Below, piece by piece: positions 12,685-16,117 of a DNA stretch of 16,117 nucleotides; the stretch's first letter is position 1, and each line of letters opens with the position of its first letter. The DNA is taken from assembly GCA_028875335.1 (NCBI GenBank), contig JAPPEF010000013.1:1-16117 (forward strand), given 5' to 3'. The position numbers and the translations under genes are program-made. The notes under the pieces are model-generated. The model saw only the letters and a program-made list of their open reading frames with translations, did not search any database and had not been told where the DNA came from. This DNA is from Gemmatimonadota bacterium. Its GTDB lineage: Bacteria; Latescibacterota; UBA2968; UBA8231.

Positions 12685-15045
12685 ATGAAACAGCCCTGGT
12701 TGTTCAATGTCGCCCTGTTGGTGTGTGTTCTGTTCGTGCAGGCCAGCCGCGCCCAAGACAATAGCCCCTTTAATTTGCCCGAAGGTGTCAAAGCAGACCT
12801 TGGTAAAGGTAGGATATATAGTAATATCGCGTTTTCGCCTGATGGCACGCGGCTAGTAGTAGCCAGTCACACTGGTATTTGGCTCCATGATGCACACACC
12901 CTCGCCGAGATCGTCCAACTAACGATATACAGGCATTCTATCATTGCGGTGGCGTTTTCGCCCGATGGAAAAATGCTCGCCAGTAAGAGTACGGACGGTA
13001 CGCTACGGTTGTGGGATGCGGGAAACGGCCAACTCCAAGCTACCCTTGAGGGGTATATGGTTTCTGAGCGTTTTTATCAGGAATGGGTCGCTTCGGTGGC
13101 GTTTTCGCCCGATGGAAAAACACTCGCCAGTGGTGGAGGTTGGGGGGACGGCTTGATTTGGTTGTGGGATGTGGACACCGGCCAACTCAAAGCCACCCTC
13201 AAAGGACATAGGGGTTCTGAGGATTTTTATCAGGGATGGGTCACTTCCTTAGCCTTTTCGCCCGATGGAAAAACACTCGCCAGCGTGGGAAGTTGGGATA
13301 ACACGATTTGGTTGTGGGATGTGGACACCGGCCAACTCAAAGCCACCCTCAAAGAGAATTCAACTGTCACAGGAACTGAATGCTTTCTATGTTTTTCAAT
13401 TGTCACTTCGGTGGCGTTTTCGCCCGATGGAAAAACTATCGCCAGTGGTGGAGGTTGGGGGGACGGCTTGATTTGGTTGTGGGATGTGGACACCGGCCAA
13501 CTCAAAGCCACCCTCAAAGGACATAAGGGTTCTGAGGATTTTTATCAAGGATGGGTCACTTCCGTAGCCTTTTCGTCCGATGGGGAAATACTCGCTAGCG
13601 GCAGTGCGGACCAGACGATCCGGTTGTGGGATGTGGACACCGGCCAACACAGAGCCACCTTAAAGGGCCATGAGGGAGAGGTCACTTCGGTAGCCTTTGC
13701 GCCTGTTGGGCATACGCTCGCCAGTGTGAGTGCGGATCAGACGATCCGGTTATGGGATGCCAGCATCGCCCAGCAGAAAACCACCTTCACGGGGCATAGG
13801 AACGGGGTCACTGCTGTGGCGTTTGCGCCCGATGGAAAAACTATCGCCAGTGGAAGAGAGGACGGCTCGATTCGGTTGTGGGATGTAGGTACAGGGCAAT
13901 ACAAAACCACCCTCGAAGGTCATGGGGAGGGGGTCTATTCGGTGGCCTTTTCACCCGATGGAAAAACTATCGCCAGTGGTGCAAATGGGGAAGACAATAC
14001 GATCCGACTGTGGGATGTAGACACCGGCCAACTCAAAGCCACCCTCAAAGCGCGTTTGTTTGTTATCTATTCGGTGGCGTTTTCGCCCGATGGAAAAACA
14101 ATCGCCAGTGGAAGTACAGAAGAGATTCGGTTATGGGATGTGGACACCGGTCAACACAAAGCCACCCTTGAGGGGCATAGGGATTGGGTCATTTCCGTGG
14201 CCTTTTCACCCGATGGGAAAACACTCGCCAGCGGCAGTTGGGACGGCTCGATTCGGTTATGGGATGTGGACACCGGTCAACACAAAGCCACCCTTGAGGG
14301 GCATAGGGGTTGGGTCACTTCTGTGGCCTTTTCACCCGATGGGAAAACACTCGCCAGCGGCAGTGATGACAGCTCGATTCGGTTGTGGGATGTAGGTACG
14401 AGGCAACTCCGGGTACCTCCCATAGAGGCGGATCTCGATGATAGAGGTAGTGTCCATTCTGTGGCCTTTTCACCCGATGGGAAAACACTCGCCAGCGGGA
14501 TCGGGGGGCTGGATGACAATCTACAGTTATGGGATGCAGTTACCGGTCGCCTTAAGGCAGCCTTTAGCGGGGAATCGCAAGAATTCGGGAATTTTCACAA
14601 TCTTTCCTATGTCACTTTCGTGGCGTTTTCGCCCGATGGAAAAACACTCGCCAGCGGAGGGAGTTGGGACAACACGATTCTGTTGTGGGATATGTCGCCG
14701 TACATCACCCCCTCTGCACCGACGGCTATTGAGCTTTCACCTCCACTACCGACGCAGACGGCGCTGCTGGCCAACTACCCCAACCCCTTCAACCCAGACA
14801 CCTATATCCCCTATCAACTCCACGCCCCTGCCCATGTGTGCCTGAGTATCTACGATATCCGGGGGGCGCTAATCCGAGAAATCGACTTAGGCTATCGCGC
14901 AGCGGGTCAGTACCTGACGAGCACCGACGCCGCCCACTGGGATGGCCGCGACCATCGCGGCGAGCGCGTCGCCAGCGGCGTGTATTTGTACCGCTTGCAG
15001 GCCGGACCAGTCGCCCAAGTGCGCAAGATGATCCTTATTAAATAA
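12685..15045 (+). CDS. Secreted WD40-repeat protein C with T9SS/FlgD-like C-terminal domain
   Basis: A 786-residue paralog with signal peptide (1-23, cleavage after SRA), FNLPEGVK, 14 blades by eye (two sevens), the MSPYITPSAPTAIELS linker and the 92-residue C-terminal domain (695-786). In that domain a Cys replaces the Arg found in A and B (HVCLSIYD). The first blades match gene A almost base for base (SPDGTRLVVASHTGIWLHDAHTLAEIVQLT), and so do blades 5-7 and the AVTGRLKAAF blade. C is therefore the closest relative of A although B lies between them. One inter-blade segment is unusual: residues 223-238 (ENSTVTGTECFLCFSI) replace the normal GH turn. The start is ATG 12685, with AAGGAG nine bases before it. 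It lies 111 bases after gene B and 45 bases before the M24 peptidase gene. No catalytic domain is visible. Confidence 0.93.
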   Translation: MKQPWLFNVALLVCVLFVQASRAQDNSPFNLPEGVKADLGKGRIYSNIAFSPDGTRLVVASHTGIWLHDAHTLAEIVQLTIYRHSIIAVAFSPDGKMLASKSTDGTLRLWDAGNGQLQATLEGYMVSERFYQEWVASVAFSPDGKTLASGGGWGDGLIWLWDVDTGQLKATLKGHRGSEDFYQGWVTSLAFSPDGKTLASVGSWDNTIWLWDVDTGQLKATLKENSTVTGTECFLCFSIVTSVAFSPDGKTIASGGGWGDGLIWLWDVDTGQLKATLKGHKGSEDFYQGWVTSVAFSSDGEILASGSADQTIRLWDVDTGQHRATLKGHEGEVTSVAFAPVGHTLASVSADQTIRLWDASIAQQKTTFTGHRNGVTAVAFAPDGKTIASGREDGSIRLWDVGTGQYKTTLEGHGEGVYSVAFSPDGKTIASGANGEDNTIRLWDVDTGQLKATLKARLFVIYSVAFSPDGKTIASGSTEEIRLWDVDTGQHKATLEGHRDWVISVAFSPDGKTLASGSWDGSIRLWDVDTGQHKATLEGHRGWVTSVAFSPDGKTLASGSDDSSIRLWDVGTRQLRVPPIEADLDDRGSVHSVAFSPDGKTLASGIGGLDDNLQLWDAVTGRLKAAFSGESQEFGNFHNLSYVTFVAFSPDGKTLASGGSWDNTILLWDMSPYITPSAPTAIELSPPLPTQTALLANYPNPFNPDTYIPYQLHAPAHVCLSIYDIRGALIREIDLGYRAAGQYLTSTDAAHWDGRDHRGERVASGVYLYRLQAGPVAQVRKMILIK
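12820..14691 (+). repeat. WD40 blade array of gene C (14 units)
   Basis: By eye there are 14 blades from SNIAFSPDGTRL to LLWDMSPYI, which would make two seven-bladed propellers. The usual nucleotide dialect is CCCGATGGAAAAACACTCGCC, while units 6 and 7 carry the FAP form typical of gene B. Units with long turns (GHRGSEDFYQGW) alternate with short ones. Confidence 0.9.
13124..13525 (+). repeat. 87-bp perfect direct repeat inside WD40 gene C
   Basis: 13124-13210 and 13439-13525 are identical (starting TCGCCAGTGGTGG and ending AAAGGACATA), 315 bases apart. Similarity continues with few changes through TTCTGAGGATTTTTATCA and GGATGGGTCACTTCC. They are blades 2 and 4, separated by the irregular blade 3. 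Confidence 0.88.
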
Positions 15046-15090
15046 GGCAACTGTTACCTCTCGGTACCGAAATAAAGAAAGAAAAAGATC

Positions 15091-16117
15091 ATGCCGTGTA
15101 ATGCTCCCAGAGCCGCCGCCTATATGCAGCGCTGCGGCCTAGACGGAATCATTGCTAGTTCGCCGGTCAATATCACCTATTTCACCGGTTACCACTGCTG
15201 GTTAGACGGGCAGTTCAAGGAATTCATGGTCAAGCCCGGCGGCAGCGGCGATTTGCTGCCCGCGTTTGCCTTGTATCGGCCGGAGGGACGCCCCGGCCTG
15301 ACCGTGTCGGCGCTGCTGGCGGTCAATGCCTTGGACTTGCCCGTGGATCTGTGTCCTTGGGGCGATGCGTCTCTTGAGTGGGGCACGCCCTTGGGGCCGA
15401 TGGACGAGGCGCAGCAGCGCTTGTGGCAGCAGTTGCGGACAATGCGCTCGGAGGCGACGGCAGTGGATGCCTTAGTGCATCTGGTGCAGCAAGCGGGCTT
15501 GGCCGAGGCGCGGTTGGGCTTGGAGACGGAGGGCATTCCAGCACCTCTGTTGGCCGCAGTGCGAGCGGCTTTGCCCAAAGCCGAACTAGTCGATTGCTCC
15601 AACGCGATTCGCCTGATCCGCATGGTCAAAAGCCCCGCTGAACAAGCGCTGTTGGCCGAGGCGGCGCGCATTGGCGAACAAGCTGCCGCCGCTGCTTTCG
15701 CAGACGCCCAGCCCGGCGTGCGCCTGCTCGATATGCAGCAGCGCTTCCGCGCCGAAGTCGGGCTTTTGGGCGCGGATGTCGATCACTTTGCCTACGGCAT
15801 TCGGGGCCTGGGGCTGGCCACGGAACCGGACTACGCCTTGATAGAGGGCGACGCCCTATACGTGGACTACGGTTGCCTGTACCACAACTATTGCTCGGAC
15901 AGCGGAGTGACGCTGGCCGTGGACGGGCTAGAAGGCGAATGGGTCGGCAAATACCAAGCGTTGTACGAGTGCATGCAGGCCGGACAAGCCGCTTTACAAG
16001 TGGGAGCCAAAGCCTCGGACGCACCCAAAGCTATGGGGGACATTCTCGGCGAACGCGGCGTGGCGGCCTCTTTCCCCCACGGCCACGGCATCGGCCTAGA
16101 AGTGCGGGACTATCCCA
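15091..16117 (+). CDS. M24-family peptidase, Xaa-Pro aminopeptidase/creatinase-like (3' partial)
   Basis: The frame is open to the right edge, giving 342 visible residues. Residues 1-165 form a creatinase/prolidase N-terminal domain (GLDGIIASSPVNITYFTGY). From about 170 (IRLIRMVKSPAEQALL) comes the pita-bread metallopeptidase domain. Metal ligands D259 (VDYG), D270 (YCSD) and H332 (HGHGIGL) are present; the two glutamate ligands would lie beyond the edge. In HGHGIGLEVRDYP an Arg (R339) stands where aminopeptidase P and relatives have a conserved His (HGxGLxVHE/D), so activity or substrate may differ. ATG 15091 is chosen because the N-terminal domain starts directly; its Shine-Dalgarno is weak (an A-rich GAAAG stretch). 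The gene lies 45 bases after WD40 gene C on the same strand and may be co-transcribed. Members cleave Xaa-Pro peptides or C-N bonds in small molecules such as creatine. Confidence 0.9.
   Translation, partial: MPCNAPRAAAYMQRCGLDGIIASSPVNITYFTGYHCWLDGQFKEFMVKPGGSGDLLPAFALYRPEGRPGLTVSALLAVNALDLPVDLCPWGDASLEWGTPLGPMDEAQQRLWQQLRTMRSEATAVDALVHLVQQAGLAEARLGLETEGIPAPLLAAVRAALPKAELVDCSNAIRLIRMVKSPAEQALLAEAARIGEQAAAAAFADAQPGVRLLDMQQRFRAEVGLLGADVDHFAYGIRGLGLATEPDYALIEGDALYVDYGCLYHNYCSDSGVTLAVDGLEGEWVGKYQALYECMQAGQAALQVGAKASDAPKAMGDILGERGVAASFPHGHGIGLEVRDYP

Noticed and set aside
6972..14691. Regular repeats suggesting a CRISPR array or DNA satellite
   Set aside because: Units of about 120-160 bp are fully coding and translate to WD40 blades; there are no short palindromic repeats with unique spacers.
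6796..15045. Diversity-generating retroelement as source of WD40 variation
   Set aside because: No reverse transcriptase or template repeat with adenine-biased changes is visible in the window; duplication and recombination explain the pattern.
15061..15070. Palindrome TCGGTACCGA after gene C as a terminator
   Set aside because: A ten-base palindrome has no loop for a stable hairpin and is followed by A-rich, not T-rich, sequence on the plus strand.

Overview
The window is a stretch of a bacterial genome, read as ten protein genes (two cut by the window ends). Most of it is GC-rich and densely coding. The style suggests an uncultured member of the Poribacteria/Latescibacterota-like groups. 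The clues are secreted proteins ending in FlgD-like or T9SS-type C-terminal domains (PNPFNP...WDG.D..G..VASGVY.YRL and TPNGDGIND...WDGR), a PhyH-type dioxygenase, an amidohydrolase and an M24 peptidase. This placement is inference from gene style; no rRNA or marker gene is present.

Left part (3-5761, plus strand): a tight gene run. It starts with two tandem paralogous extracellular proteins. The first is cut by the left edge; the second is complete, with two discoidin-like regions. Next come a divergent amidohydrolase of the Atu3266/EF0837 deacetylase type, an N-acetylneuraminate-lyase-type aldolase with its Schiff-base lysine and sugar-binding residues in place, and an AlkB-type 2OG/Fe(II) dealkylase that overlaps the aldolase by ATGA. 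Spacings of a few bases suggest one transcript. A combined role in breaking down host or environmental amino-sugars is possible but is only inference. A PhyH-family dioxygenase (5730-6632, minus strand) converges on alkB with a 32-bp coding overlap.

Right part (6796-15045): three consecutive paralogous genes (called A, B and C here) encode secreted WD40-repeat proteins. Each has a near-constant signal peptide and N-terminus, a long array of very similar blades (by eye about 20, 16 plus two remnants, and 14), a proline-rich linker and a 92-residue near-constant C-terminal sorting-like domain. Blades are shared, duplicated and deleted in frame between and within the genes, so the cluster looks like a recombining family of surface or secreted binding proteins. 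Genes B and C have a shared leader with two hairpins, one of which overlaps the Shine-Dalgarno sequence. The leader begins with sequence resembling the first codons of the M24 peptidase gene that follows gene C (15091 to the window end, truncated). This is a likely footprint of how the cluster was duplicated.

No tRNA, rRNA, CRISPR array, transposase, reverse transcriptase or phage gene was seen. No intergenic stretch exceeds 300 bases.
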